Shown: in pieces, positions 22,501 through 31,473 of the stretch
How the letters are laid out: each line of letters opens with the position of its first letter
How positions within the stretch are numbered: position 1 is the first letter of the stretch
Program-made: the position numbers and the translations under genes
Assembly (NCBI RefSeq): GCF_018446385.1
Contig: NC_055996.1
Location: 15,859,317-15,923,316, forward strand
Origin: Zingiber officinale
Lineage: Eukaryota; Streptophyta; Magnoliopsida; Zingiberales; Zingiberaceae
Reading direction: 5' to 3'
DNA length: 64,000 nt
Notes under the pieces: model-generated
Told to the model about the DNA's origin: nothing
Seen by the model: only the letters and a program-made list of their open reading frames with translations
The model's database searches: none

Positions 22501-23424
22501 TTATTGGAGATCAACTTGTAGATGAACTCGTCGATGATTTGGATGTCCTTTTTCAGGGTGGCTTCTGATCCAACATTGAGCAGTTTCTTGATCATCCACG
22601 AAGGATCGGCGTAGCGCCAGAGCACGAGATCGCCCGCCTCGTCGAACGCCCTCGCGAAGGCCATCCCTTCTTTGCTCAATCCAGAAAGAGTGTCCAATTC
22701 TACATCAAACCCAATCTTGAATATAGAATCCATGGTCGACCTCATGAACAGATCCTGCAGCAGATCAAAACCACAAGGTGTACGTTCTAGCAAACTAGCA
22801 TTTGGGAAACAATTCCACACTACTGTTTTGTGATCTTGACCTGGATGTCCACGGATTCATTGGAGCGAGCTGAATTGGAAATCGCCGCGGCAAGCTTGGC
22901 CGCAGCCTTCCTGAAAACGTCGCCGCTGAAGTCTCTCAAATTCTTTGTGGAGAACTCATAGCTCGAGAGCTTCCTCTGGTGCCGCCACTTCTCTCCGTCA
23001 ACGGCGAAGATCCCGTCGCCGAGAAGATCCTTGAGGGTATGGTAGTTGTAGAATCCCTGTTGGTTCATCGCATCAAGATTATTACGGATACAAACACACT
23101 GATCAATATAATAAATTGAAGAACAAATACCTTTCCATATTTGGCAAAATTGGTTCTAAGGACGTGCTCGACGACAAGGGGATCGACGGTGTAGAAGTAG
23201 CTCCTGCTGGGTCCGAGGAGCCGGAAGGTCTTGCTCTCGCCGGCGAGGTCGGTGTGGTAGTCATGGATCCTACTGAAGTAGAGGAGTTGGTGCAAGATTG
23301 AACCTTTAAGAGGAGGAAGTCTTCTCTTCTTCCCAAATCTGTGGAAGGAGGCAGCTAAGAAGAACACAAGTAGAAGGGTGGCTGCAAAAGAAATGGGGGC
23401 ATAGGAGAAGAAGAAATCCTCCAT
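4013..23424 (-). CDS. CYP704: Cytochrome P450, CYP704 family, six exons with a 17.5-kb intron
   Basis: Exons on minus: 23424-23131, 23056-22841, 22754-22467, 22380-22033, 4529-4326 and 4243-4013. All junctions are GT/AG and in phase 0, giving 1581 nt and 526 residues without a stop, a normal P450 length. Residues about 8-28 form the N-terminal membrane anchor. The I-helix oxygen-binding motif AGRDTT is at 302-307, ExxR at 372-375, the PERW segment in exon 5, and the haem loop FQAGPRICLG at 449-458 with Cys456 as iron ligand, split by the last intron. Similarity is to CYP704, fatty-acid omega-hydroxylases at the endoplasmic reticulum; the CYP704B members act in pollen exine and cuticle lipid synthesis. 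The subfamily is not settled from the sequence. Intron 4 contains Copia A with a 5-bp duplication; without it the intron would be about 80 bp. Expression in spite of that insertion is unproven, but nothing in the exons is broken. Confidence 0.85.
4587..6102 (+). repeat. 5' LTR of Copia A, split by a solo LTR
   Basis: LTR sequence occupies 4587-4983 and 5970-6102. The interruption is the solo LTR at 4984-5964 with its ACAGT duplication. It matches the 3' LTR along its length, with moderate divergence visible by eye. Confidence 0.9.
4984..5964 (+). mobile_element. Solo LTR (family G, forward) inside the 5' LTR of Copia A
   Basis: 981 bp beginning TGATACGGTG and ending GACGGGATCA, flanked by ACAGT (4979-4983 and 5965-5969). 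Short inverted ends (TGAT..ATCA), a TATA box at 5619-5626 and no coding sequence fit a solo LTR. The parent superfamily (Gypsy or Copia) is not established. The same family lies reversed at 20256-21863. Confidence 0.75.
6103..7445 (+). other. Leader of Copia A
   Basis: About 1.3 kb of AT-rich untranslated sequence between the primer-binding site and gag. Its first 800 bp show no pattern beyond AT-richness. The last part holds five hairpins (listed separately). Confidence 0.8.
6971..7342 (+). repeat. Five-hairpin array with a conserved loop in the Copia A leader
   Basis: Five copies of a 14-nt loop with consensus CRGYYYAAAGGAAR lie at 6980-6993, 7055-7068, 7143-7156, 7243-7256 and 7320-7333, spaced 75 to 100 bp apart. 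Each is flanked by complementary arms whose sequence differs between copies: 6971-6979/6994-7002, 7044-7054/7069-7079, 7132-7142/7157-7167, 7231-7242/7257-7268 and 7311-7319/7334-7342. Stems have 7 to 11 pairs with few mismatches. A constant loop on variable but complementary stems indicates selection on RNA structure. A role in packaging, dimerisation or gag translation is conjecture. Confidence 0.8.
7446..8336 (+). pseudogene. Copia A gag and protease remnant
   Basis: The gag portion starts with NNIPTLTGSNFDEWK, typical of the UBN2/DUF4219 capsid region. A stop at 7644-7646 is followed by a same-family segment at 7662-7922. No zinc knuckle is preserved. Around 8042-8095 the protease motif reads WINTGATIHIS, with Asn where the catalytic Asp (DTG/DSG) belongs. 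The pre-integrase region that follows is cut at 8351 by the element at 8356-11114. Dead copy. Confidence 0.8.
8356..9210 (+). repeat. 5' LTR of the non-autonomous element
   Basis: Matches 10249-11114 along nearly its full length. It holds GGCGCC-type palindromes (8770-8880) just ahead of a TATA-like tract near 8890. Confidence 0.8.
10249..11114 (+). repeat. 3' LTR of the non-autonomous element
   Basis: 866 bp, with TATAAATA near 10785 and palindromic AGGCGCC words upstream of it. It ends TATCA immediately before the GATAA duplication. Confidence 0.85.
11115..12140 (+). pseudogene. Copia A integrase remnant
   Basis: The pre-integrase zinc region (GHRRLGHIS at about 11220) is degraded in its second half. 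The DDE core is partly readable: HTDICGLF (first Asp), VRSDYGGKY (second Asp, about 11576), and a degraded Lys/Glu region KNGVAKYHNR in which the catalytic Glu is replaced. Stops interrupt it at 11451-11453 and 11797-11799. Confidence 0.8.
12400..13216 (+). pseudogene. Copia A reverse transcriptase remnant
   Basis: Recognisable blocks are KARLVAKRFTQKE, YKETFSP, KTAFLNGD, and the active-site box as LYVNDLLLA, where the YVDD second position Asp is Asn. In-frame stops lie near 12576 and 12798. The frame is cut after TYIEK by the gag-only element at 13217. Confidence 0.82.
13217..14473 (+). repeat. 5' LTR of the gag-only element
   Basis: 1257 bp. It includes a cluster of GAGGCGCCTC-like palindromes at about 13850-14070, immediately followed by TTATATAAGG, a probable TATA box near 14073. 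Confidence 0.88.
14736..16121 (+). pseudogene. Gag polyprotein of the gag-only element, one in-frame stop
   Basis: The reading frame spans 462 codons with one internal TAA at 15039-15041, in the capsid region just after KELW. Domains in order: DUF4219-like start (PPLFSGEDFGYWKNQME), UBN2 capsid region to about residue 210, an acidic linker, and one zinc knuckle CYGCNQKGHYKPDF at about 15570-15612, where the last Cys of CCHC is Phe. A Ser/Glu-rich stretch and a coiled-coil-like C-terminus follow (about 15840-16110). Apart from the stop and the knuckle the frame is preserved, so decay is recent or selection for gag was relaxed late. Confidence 0.85.
17324..18560 (+). repeat. 3' LTR of the gag-only element
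   Basis: 1237 bp, matching the 5' LTR with scattered substitutions and a short deletion near 17716. The palindrome cluster is at about 17940-18160. Confidence 0.88.
18566..19400 (+). pseudogene. Copia A RNase H remnant
   Basis: Resumes the frame cut at 13216. The readable part (18843-19214) has GYSYSDF (first catalytic Asp region), STLGYAFMLAGGAISWKS, and IYCDNKVV (later Asp), followed by ADPLTKGL near 19275. Stops separate these blocks. Confidence 0.82.
20256..21863 (-). mobile_element. Solo LTR (family G, reversed) inside the 3' LTR of Copia A
   Basis: 1608 bp beginning TGATCCCGTCC and ending CACCGTATCA, i.e. the reverse of the 4984-5964 copy. It is flanked by ACAGT (20251-20255) and ATAGT (21864-21868). 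It is longer than its relative because of tandem repeats at 21110-21800, and the two are clearly diverged. Confidence 0.75.
21110..21800. repeat. Tandem repeats inside the reversed solo LTR
   Basis: Units of about 80-85 bp containing CCTTAGTCCGCCTCCGCC and TCTTGTCCTGTAA recur at least five times. A roughly 253-bp block (start near 21357, repeated near 21611) is duplicated as a whole. Confidence 0.75.
22033..23424 (-). CDS. CYP704: CYP704 exons 1-4 (5' part of the P450 gene)
   Basis: This block encodes residues 1-382: membrane anchor, substrate-recognition region, I-helix (AGRDTT) and ExxR. Exon 4 ends in GAG followed by the donor GTGAGAG at 22032, right beside the 3' end of Copia A. The next exon lies 17.5 kb away. 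Confidence 0.9.
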
Positions 23425-24015
23425 GGACAGGAACTCAAGGATCGAAAAGTATCCTCACCGGAGTTACTCATCTACTACAATAAATTATGCAAGGTGACAA
23501 CACAAACAGACAGATTTTCCACCGTGAACAAACAAAACTTCACATCAATAAGTCAGAAAAAATTTTAAAAAAAGAAAGACGTTTCAGTATTAAATGGGCA
23601 AAAGTTATTAGATTATACTTTCGATTCGGTAAACATGACGTGTTTATTTGGTGAAGTTTGGCCAAGTGACATGCAAAGAAGAATGGATTGGTTTGTTTAC
23701 CTAAGATTAGGTGCATTCATTCTTTATACGCAGTTGCATCCTTTGTTGTTTCAAAAGTTAAATCGAAAATAGATTCGAGTAAGAGGAAAGAACTGTTTAA
23801 GGAGAGAATTTATGCTTAGTTTAGTTGTGATTTTACAAGATTGTAGTTGAGAGTTGAAACAAAGAAGGGAAAAAAAACATATTTTTAATCTTTTTGCGGT
23901 GGCGTTGACGATGGTCGGGCGGCCTACTATTAAACCCCGGCCATGCCAGAATCTACTTGAGACGACGAAGCTAGCGGCGCCAAGATCCAACGGAATCTAC
24001 GTAATTCGAAGGCAG
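23425..24015. promoter_or_regulatory. Divergent intergenic region between P450 and small basic-protein gene
   Basis: About 590 bp separate the two start codons, so promoters of both genes must lie here. A TATTAAACC motif at about 23929 may serve the + strand gene. No other gene is visible. Confidence 0.5.
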
Positions 24016-24348
24016 ATGGCGGCGGAGAGAGGAGCAGGGGATGGCGGAGGCGCGTCGACGGCGCTGTTGCGGGGGGACTTTGCGTGCCTGTGGGAGAAGC
24101 AGGGGGAGTATGTGGATCGTCGCCGGGCCTTCCTCCGGAGCTACCCCTTGTGCCGCGAGCAGCCCCGCCGCCGCGTCCGCCGCCTCGTCTGGGCCCGCCT
24201 CCGCGACGCCCGCAGGCTGCCGCGCCTCTTCTGGGCTAAGCTCCGGGCAGCCTTCGCCGGCGGCCGCAGCAGCGGGCGGCGCCTCTTCGCCTTCCAGCTT
24301 CTTCCGCACCCCGGCGCTCGCACCGGAGGCCCCGCCGCCAGGAGCTAG
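24016..24348 (+). CDS. Small arginine-rich conserved plant protein, function unknown
   Basis: The frame encodes 110 residues at high GC, against an AT-rich surround. After a Gly/Ala-rich start it reads LLRGDFACLWEKQGEYVDRR and an Arg-rich middle with alternating hydrophobic residues (LVWARLRD, LFWAKLRAAF) suggesting one or two amphipathic helices. No catalytic motif or clear signal peptide is seen. The pattern resembles a family of small uncharacterised plant proteins, but I cannot name it. The start at 24016 was preferred over an upstream in-frame ATG at 23854 because coding-like GC content begins there. It may share a divergent promoter with the P450 gene. Antisense open frames across it are composition artefacts. 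Confidence 0.6.
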   Translation: MAAERGAGDGGGASTALLRGDFACLWEKQGEYVDRRRAFLRSYPLCREQPRRRVRRLVWARLRDARRLPRLFWAKLRAAFAGGRSSGRRLFAFQLLPHPGARTGGPAARS

Positions 24349-25031
24349 CCAAATTGGTAGGCGGCGGCGGCGGCAACATCTTCTCTGCTTTCCTTGTCAA
24401 AAACTTCGTGATCATGTATGATTGCTAAATAAAACTCTGTTTAGAATTTAATCAAATCCTCTATTTCTCTACAAGAATCAAAACCGGAAGAAGATCTCCA
24501 TGAACAAGAATGCCTATCAAGAAAAAGAGATATAAAAGGAAGAATCTATCTTCTGAGGAACTCGATCAAGAATAAGAAGAAGAGAAGACGAATCAGTCTT
24601 CACTGGGACTAGAATCATAATAAAATTATTGAATCGGACCAAGTAAAATTTGATTAATAATGGAGAAGATATCTATAAAAAGATCCTTTGGCCCTTGACA
24701 ATCTGTATGATTGAGAAATCACTCATCTAACGACAGCAGGGTCGAGTTCTTGCATGGCAATCTGTCTTTAAGTTATTATTTAGCATGAATCACAGTTGGA
24801 ACAGAGATTTGATTGTTCAGCTCGTAAAAGTTACAGCACACAAGCAAACTGAAGCAAGCTTTATTATCTTCAATGGAGTTCAGATCAAGTCCCACTCTCT
24901 CTCTCTCTCTCTTTCTCTAAATATTCATATCAAACCCTTTATATATATATATAAATGGAAAAATCTGTGAGACACACCTGTCGACTATGACAACTTTTGC
25001 TTTCCCCTTTCATGTTCCAATTTCTGCATAT
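24349..25031. other. Intergenic DNA with microsatellites
   Basis: No gene seen. A (CT)n microsatellite is at about 24894-24917 and a short (TA)n at 24940-24952. The stretch includes the 3' ends of the small + gene and the MYB gene, which converge here. Confidence 0.65.
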
Positions 25032-25973
25032 TTAAAGCTGAGGAGGTGGAGGAGGAGGTTGGATCTCGTGCCAATAACTGAACCCACTCTCTGAGAATGC
25101 TTGGCTTTCTTCTTTGCTCGATGACCCATGCAAACCATGGGCTTGGCTCTCCCAGTCTTTTATGGACAGAGCGGTGCCATTGAGATACTCTGACCATTTC
25201 AAATCCTCTGTCTCAGCACTCAAGTGGACTGGAACACCTTTGTTTGGCAGCATATCCAGCCATTGGAGGATGCCACTGTCAAAGAGAACGCCAGAGCTTG
25301 GGAGCTCAAACTGGCTGCCGGGGAAGTTGGTCGAGGGGATCGTGTTCGAGATCGGAGAAATGACAGGCGGAGGGAGCGGTTCAGAGTTCCCGGGGAAGTG
25401 ATTCATAGAGTTGGGGGCGGAGGAGTCACTGCACATGGCCTCGACTGCGTGCGTGCTGGGGTTGATGCCACTCTGCACCAGCTTCTTCTTGATGCACGAG
25501 TTCCAGTAGTTCTTGATCTCGTTGTCCGTCCTCCCTGGTAGCCGGGCTGCAATTTGAGACCACCTGACAGTGACCAACGCCAAATCGTGAAGAAAAGATA
25601 GCAATAAATCAAGTGGAGCGAGCAAAAAACGTACTTGTTGCCCATGACTTCATGGAGCTGGACGATGAGGTCCTCCTCTTGCTGAGAGAACGTGCCCCTC
25701 TTCAGATCAGGCCTCAGATAGTTAATCCACCTCAATCTGCAGCTCTTCCCACACCTCTGGAGACCTGAAACGGTGCAAGTGTTCATCAGATGAGAAACTC
25801 AAGGTGCATTTCAAATCTCATACCGGAATCGAACCAGGACCTGCCAATTTGGGGACAGAGGTCCAGCTCCCATGGCCATACTTGGCGATGTGCTCCACGA
25901 GCTTCTCGTCCTCCTCAGGAGACCACAACCCCTTCCTCAGCTTCTGCTTGTAGCAGCAGGAGTGCCTCCCCAT
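25032..25973 (-). CDS. R2R3-MYB transcription factor, three exons
   Basis: Exons on minus: 25973-25841, 25764-25635 and 25563-25032, giving 795 nt and 264 residues. Intron borders are AG/GTCCTGG..TTCAG and AA/GTACGT..GTCAG, the classic R2R3-MYB intron positions. R2 (about 13-61) has Trp17, Trp37 and Trp57; R3 (about 65-112) has Phe70 in place of the first Trp, then Trp89 and Trp108. These repeats bind DNA in the nucleus. The start [20 protein letters not shown] and the tail of R3 ([14 protein letters not shown]) resemble the MYB61/MYB55/MYB86 group, which regulates secondary wall and lignin genes; that subgroup call is inference. The bHLH-binding motif in R3 is absent. The C-terminus is Pro-rich and ends in a run of six prolines. 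The start matches the family N-terminus exactly. Confidence 0.92.
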
Positions 25974-27394
25974 TCACTGCGAGTTAAGAATGAGGAGGAA
26001 GCTGGGTGAGCTTAAAGCAAGAGGAGGAAGAAAGAGCAGAAGGTCACTGTCAAAGTGGTTTCGATTGGATTTGTGTGTTCTTTTGCTTTATTTCATTTTC
26101 CATCAATGGCTGCCTCTAACTCTTGAGCTGCGGGTGTGGTGGCGTAATGGTGGTGGGGCAACAATCGAGCAAGGACCTTTTGACAAGTCTGAGAAGAGAA
26201 AACGTCGCAGCTGCGAGATGAGAGGATTATTTGGTGAGCATGGATTTGGGCATGGAGGAATCCAGTTCTAAATCTCATTTACTACTTGTAGATTCTCTGA
26301 CAAAAGGAGCTCCTGGCTGATGGTTCATTTCCCAGGTGATCTCCTGTCAGAATCACTTCCTATTCATTCAATTCATTCATTCATTCACCATCTTTGCACA
26401 GTAGAAACTTCACCTATCGACAATAAAAGGCCCTACAATAATTCATGCAGTTTCTTGTCGATTTCTCTCTTTTCTACACTTTGCATGGGGCTGCACACCA
26501 TGCTTAAACTGAACCCAAGCAGATTTGTTTGATGCCTTGGATGTTAATACACCACTAGCTACCTTCCAATTCTCTGCCATTTAATTTCTTCTTTAAAATC
26601 TACACACGTCTCTTTAAATTGTTACTGCGTGTACAAATTGACTGTTTGCAGTATTTGGTCGATCCAATTCTCTGCCATCTTTTCATGCAGAGGCTCATTG
26701 TTTGATTGGCCGTTAGCCATCTTTTATCGACAATGTTTGATCTAATCATTAGCCTTTTTTTTTTCTTTTCTTTTCTTTTTTGTGTTTCTTATTTATCCAC
26801 AGGAGGAGATGTCTAATTAATTAGAGGATGATAATGTAATAAATGGAGATCAAATTTATTACAAGGTGCCAACTAAAAACAAGGTGTACTGTCAAAGAGC
26901 CTCCATGTTGGTGCAATTGGTAACTACCTCTTGGAATCAATTTTAAGTGAGTCCAAAATATCATTGAGTGTCTGATCTCTCTATACAAAGTGCTACTGAG
27001 TCAGGGCAAAATGTCTCTGTGATTGACCTACTTGTATCTTACAGTGTGACCGACAATGCTGGACCGTTTGGGGTAAGCAAGATCATCTTTTTTGCACCAA
27101 TGCATGCTCTGGAAGCTTCGCCCCGAGGGATAATACAGCAGCAGGGCACCTTATCAATTTTTGAGGCATTTAAGGACCAATTCTCAACTTCAGTGAATTA
27201 ACAAATGAATTTCTTTTAATGAGCGGTGATCTAAGAATGATGGGCTGATGGATGTCCGCTGCAATCACTTTCTAATTTATTTTAATAGCCGATAGAAAAT
27301 TTTTATGGGGCCGGACAAGTCACCTCCACAAGTAGTCGGAGTGAGCTGGATGCCTAGTACAAACTAAAAAAAGTGTGTTATAAAATTATCTCCA
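25974..27394. other. Intergenic region upstream of the MYB gene
   Basis: Contains the MYB promoter on minus. I see no convincing gene; open frames here are short and lack known motifs. A fragment at about 27083-27125 resembles the end of the SINE-like unit that follows at 27395. Confidence 0.6.
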
Positions 27395-28045
27395 CAGGCG
27401 TAGCCGAGTTGGTACTCGAATGAGGAGTTATCATAATAGATCTAGGGTTTGAATCGTGGGATTTACTTGTGCTAGGCGCTCTCACCTAGGAGGTCACTCG
27501 GCTGGCCGAATGTCCTCCGTAATTTACTCCCTTTCTATGCTTGGGCGGTCTTGAAAGGGCCTCAGGGTGAAGGTTGTCAACTTTTTGCCACAATGTCTGC
27601 TATGAAAGTGTCCCACGAGCATAGCTGAATTAGTACTTGATGGTAGATTTTCACATGTGAACGGAGATAGAATCCCCAAGATCAATTCTTTAGGAAATAA
27701 AATCTCTTCCATTTAGAGAGGTCACTCATCGTGATTTATTCTCTTCATCTTGTTATTGTGAGACTGACTATGAGGAATACTTGGGATGAATGAGTCATCT
27801 TTTACCCTATGCGTGCTTTGAAAGCGCCCCCATGAGCATAAATGAATTGATAATTGGATGATAGATTGTCATATAAGAGTATGAATTGAATATCAGAGAA
27901 ATAATTTTTTGAAAAATAAAATCTCTACGACGTAAAGAGTCGGTCGATTATAGTAATTTATTTTCTTTATCTTTATCTCATCCTGACGATGGAGGACGTT
28001 TGAAATAGACGAGTCACCTTTTGCTAGGTTTGTGCTCCGAAAGCA
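27395..28045 (+). repeat. Tandem array of three tRNA-like SINE units
   Basis: Three consecutive units of about 215 bp (about 27395-27609, 27610-27824 and 27825-28045). The first has RNA polymerase III promoter boxes: A box TAGCCGAGTTGG (27401-27412) and B box GGTTTGAATC (27446-27455). The second has degraded boxes near 27621 and 27664, the third poorer ones. Each unit ends with the same kind of sequence (TTTTGCC..TGTG/CTATGAAAG). tRNA-like heads identify plant SINEs; the tandem layout is unusual. Confidence 0.7.
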
Positions 28046-28915
28046 AGTTGATTTCTTCACTTGACTCAGTCGACTATGTAGCTTTTATTAAAATTAAAGT
28101 AATGTCTTTTTTGGTTCCTTTATCATGCATTGTTGGGAAGTAGAAAGTGAGCTTAGTAGGCACATGATGATCCAAAAGGGCATTAATTAAATTGAGGACC
28201 ACGAATTGATTGAAAGAAGGGTGGTTGCATGGCAAAATAATTAAAGGACCAAGTGATTAAGCTAATTATTTGCCACCTTTAATTAATGATATGTTGCGGA
28301 TTTGGAAAGGAAAAAAAGAAAGTGTGGTGTTAGTTTCATGGTTATTAGATATTCATGATGATGCCGATGTAGAGGTATCGAATCGGCTGGGATGAGGATG
28401 ATTTGTGATCAGGTTCGATTTAGTACGATTTCTAAGTTCTAACTATATGTGTCATGGTGGCCCATCCAAATTAGGATATATCGTGTTAGATTCGACTTGA
28501 ACTAGTGAGAGGGGTGGGAAAAGAAAATTAGAGTTTAGTATTTTGAGTAATTTAATTTTAGAATTATCAAATTGAACTTAGGAAATTTTAGAAATTCATA
28601 AAATATCCTTATAAATACAGTAAATTATCTAAGGTTTCTAAAAAAGAAGTTTATTTTTTAAAATTTTATGTCTTTTGAATTTTTTTTATTTTACTACATT
28701 TTTTTATCTCTAACATTTTAGGTTTTTTTTTTAAAGATTTTACTGATTTTTTTAATTTTTTAGATCTTTATATTTAGTTTTTTATTTGTAAAAATAGTTT
28801 TGGATAAAATACATATAATTTCATTAGATGTAAGGAGCCTATAAATGTAGTTGTTTTAATATAAAATGTTAATATTTTATGGAATTTAAAAATTATGTAG
28901 TGGTTAAGAATCTTT
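28046..28915. other. AT-rich intergenic DNA
   Basis: No gene or recognisable repeat family. AT content rises sharply after about 28550. Ends at the target-site duplication of Copia B (TCTTT, 28911-28915). Confidence 0.6.
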
Positions 28916-29390
28916 TATTAGAAATATTTTATTTTGATTATGAATCTTGACACATATTAATTTTATTTATACATAATTTTTTTATCTTAATAAAGAGATT
29001 ATATATTATAAAATTTAAATACGTATAATTAATTAAAATTTTACCTTAATATGAATATCATATCTTTTAATATGGTATGATTATTATTTTATATTTTTTT
29101 AATATGATATGGTTATTTCATCATGATTTACCTATTAAGGATTGACTCAATATGTTAATGATTACTTATAAATAGTAGCCTTTAGGTTCCAAAATATACA
29201 CATCTTTCAAAAATAACAACATCATCTATATAAGAGGTTTGGAATGTTTAGACGCCTCTAAAGCATTAAGCATCAAAGGGTGTGTCAAGGGTTCTTCAAA
29301 TGTCAATGGCTGAAGGTAACAATAGTTTTATTTTTCTACATTCAATTATCATGTTTATTTAAAAATAAACTTGATCTATTAGTTCTAATA
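28916..29390 (+). repeat. 5' LTR of Copia B
   Basis: 475 bp. It aligns with 52143-52637, including the shared GACTCAATRTG and CTCTAAAGCATTAAGCATC tracts. A TATAAATAG motif lies near 29168. Confidence 0.87.
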
Positions 29391-29449
29391 GTTGGTATCT
29401 GAATAACTTTTAATTTCGTCTTGATATAATTATCAATCAAATAATTTGA

Positions 29450-30679
29450 TGAATAGAGGTTTCATCAAATTTTATATTTATGGTTTCCTCAATTCTTAGG
29501 GTACTTTTATTGTAAACTCGGTAGACTCTACTATTTAGTGAGTACCATACAAAGATTCCATTTTTAATTTTTGATATAAATTTTCCTAAGTGTTCTCTCG
29601 TATTTAAGATATAAACATTATATCCAAATACTTTAAGATAATTAATGTTAGGTTTTTATCTTGATAAATTTCATAGGGAGTTTTATTATGTATTTTGTGA
29701 ATTGTTGTTCTATTTTGGACATAGCAAGATGTACTCACAGCTTCAACCCAGAGGTATTTGGATAGTTGATATTCATTAAACATTATTCTAGTGACTTCTT
29801 GTATGGTCTTATTTTTTCTTTTAACTACTCCATTTTATTGAGATGTTTTGGGACATAAAAATTCATGATAATAACCATTTTCTAAACAAAATTTTGTAAA
29901 CTTATGGTTTTTAAATTCTCCATCATTATAGCTCCTAATTCTTTTAATTTTTAATTCCTTGTCATTTTCAGTTTGTTTACAAAATTACTATATGTTTCAT
30001 CTTTGTTTCTTAAGAATTTTATCCAGGTAAATCTTGAATAATCATCAATTATTACAAAAGCAATATAGACTACCATTAATTGATCTAACTCCATGTGAGT
30101 CAATAAATCTAAGTGTAGTAATTCTAGCATAGAATTGGTTTGAATTTGATTAGTCAGTTTGTAAGTTGATTTGATTTATTTTCCTTGTTGGCAAGTATTA
30201 TAAATAGTTGGCTCAATGTTAGGTACTTTTGGTAAACTTCTAACTAAGTCATTTAATCTTGTGATATTCCTAAAGTGAGTGTATGATAATCTTTTATGTC
30301 ATAGTCAGGTTTTCGCTTTTTTGTATAAGTGACATTTAAGTGAAAAGCTACTAGGTTGATTGTGTAAATATTATTATGCGCATATCCTTTTAATTTTGTG
30401 TTAAGATTTTTTTATGTGTTTAATTAAACATTCAAATGATAAGAACATAACCTTATAGCCAGAGTCACATAATTGACTAATGCTAAGCACATTAAATTTA
30501 AACTTTTCAACAAGTAATACATTGTGAATAAAGAAATTAGATTCAAGTTCAATATTACCTATTTTAATTACCTTAAGTTTGTCGTTGTTTCCAAAAGTAA
30601 TTATTTCTAGGCTTTTAGATTTTAGTTTCATAAATTTGGTGTGATCCCCAGTCATATGTCTGGAGTAACTACTATTCAA
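29450..30679 (-). pseudogene. Protease/integrase remnant of the SIRE-like element
   Basis: The frame at 30679-30401 has NSSYSRHMTGDHTKF, the SIRE-type protease/pre-integrase start with Asn for the catalytic Asp, then VLSISQLCDSGYKV. Further left, integrase motifs are readable in broken frames, for example VIIDDYSRFTW near 30045 and an NGVV-type Glu region near 29835. Numerous stops and frame changes. Confidence 0.75.
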
Positions 30680-30719
30680 GATTCACTTAGATTCCTAAAA
30701 AAGGTAGGAGTCGTGATTA

Positions 30720-31344
30720 GGCTCTAAGTTTAAGTTAAATGTAATTAAGTTTTAACAAAGTTTAACTAATTAACTTTAAATTAATTTTTAGTTTAAGTTT
30801 AAGATTTTAATTATATTAAGTTTAATATTATAATTAAGTTTTTAATTACGTTGTAATTAAATTAAGTTTTTAAAATAAGTTTTTAGTTATTTTTAATTAA
30901 TTTTATCTAAGTTTTTAAATTAAAATTTGAGTTTAAGTGTTAAATTAATTTAATTAAGTTTTAGATTAAGTTTTAAATTGAGTTTTAATTTAAACCGTTA
31001 ACTTAAAAATTTAAGTTTTTTTTAACTTAAGTTTAATTGATTTTAAACATTTAATAAATTAATTTAAAATTTTAAAGGATTTAGTTAATGTTGATTAAGT
31101 TAATTAATTATTTTAATTTAAAATGGTTTAATTAAAAAAGTTTAATTAGTTTTAAAAGAGTTTTTAATTAATTTTAAAATATTCAATAATATTTAAAGTG
31201 TACCTAAATTAACGTTTAATTAATATCCTTATTTATCTCACCCGATCTATGTTTTCAATCGAGGGTATCCTATAATTTGTTAGATAATTAATTATAGATT
31301 TATTTTTGAAGATCGTTTGACTTTGTATTAAATTCAGTTTTAAC
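30720..31344. other. AT-rich spacer of the SIRE-like element
   Basis: Dominated by repeated TTTAATTAAGTTT-like words. No coding sequence. It corresponds to the gag-pol spacer of the host element. Confidence 0.6.
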
Positions 31345-31473
31345 TAGGGTGTAAACGAATCAAGCTGGTTCGCGAGCCATTCGAGCCGGCTCGTTAAATA
31401 TTTGATTCGTATTCGAACTTATCGAATTCGATCCGAACTCGAATATGTTCGAACTTTTTTTCAATGTGAACTC

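Noticed and set aside
23971-24309. Antisense ORF of 112 codons over the small basic-protein gene
   Set aside because: Ala/Gly/Glu-rich translation without motifs, mirroring the GC-rich sense frame.
26968-27201. 77-codon ORF upstream of the SINE array
   Set aside because: No start context, no domain, and its end overlaps a SINE-like fragment.
27401-27455. A functional tRNA gene
   Set aside because: A and B boxes are present but the sequence does not fold into a cloverleaf with acceptor and anticodon stems, and the unit is repeated in tandem; it fits a SINE head.
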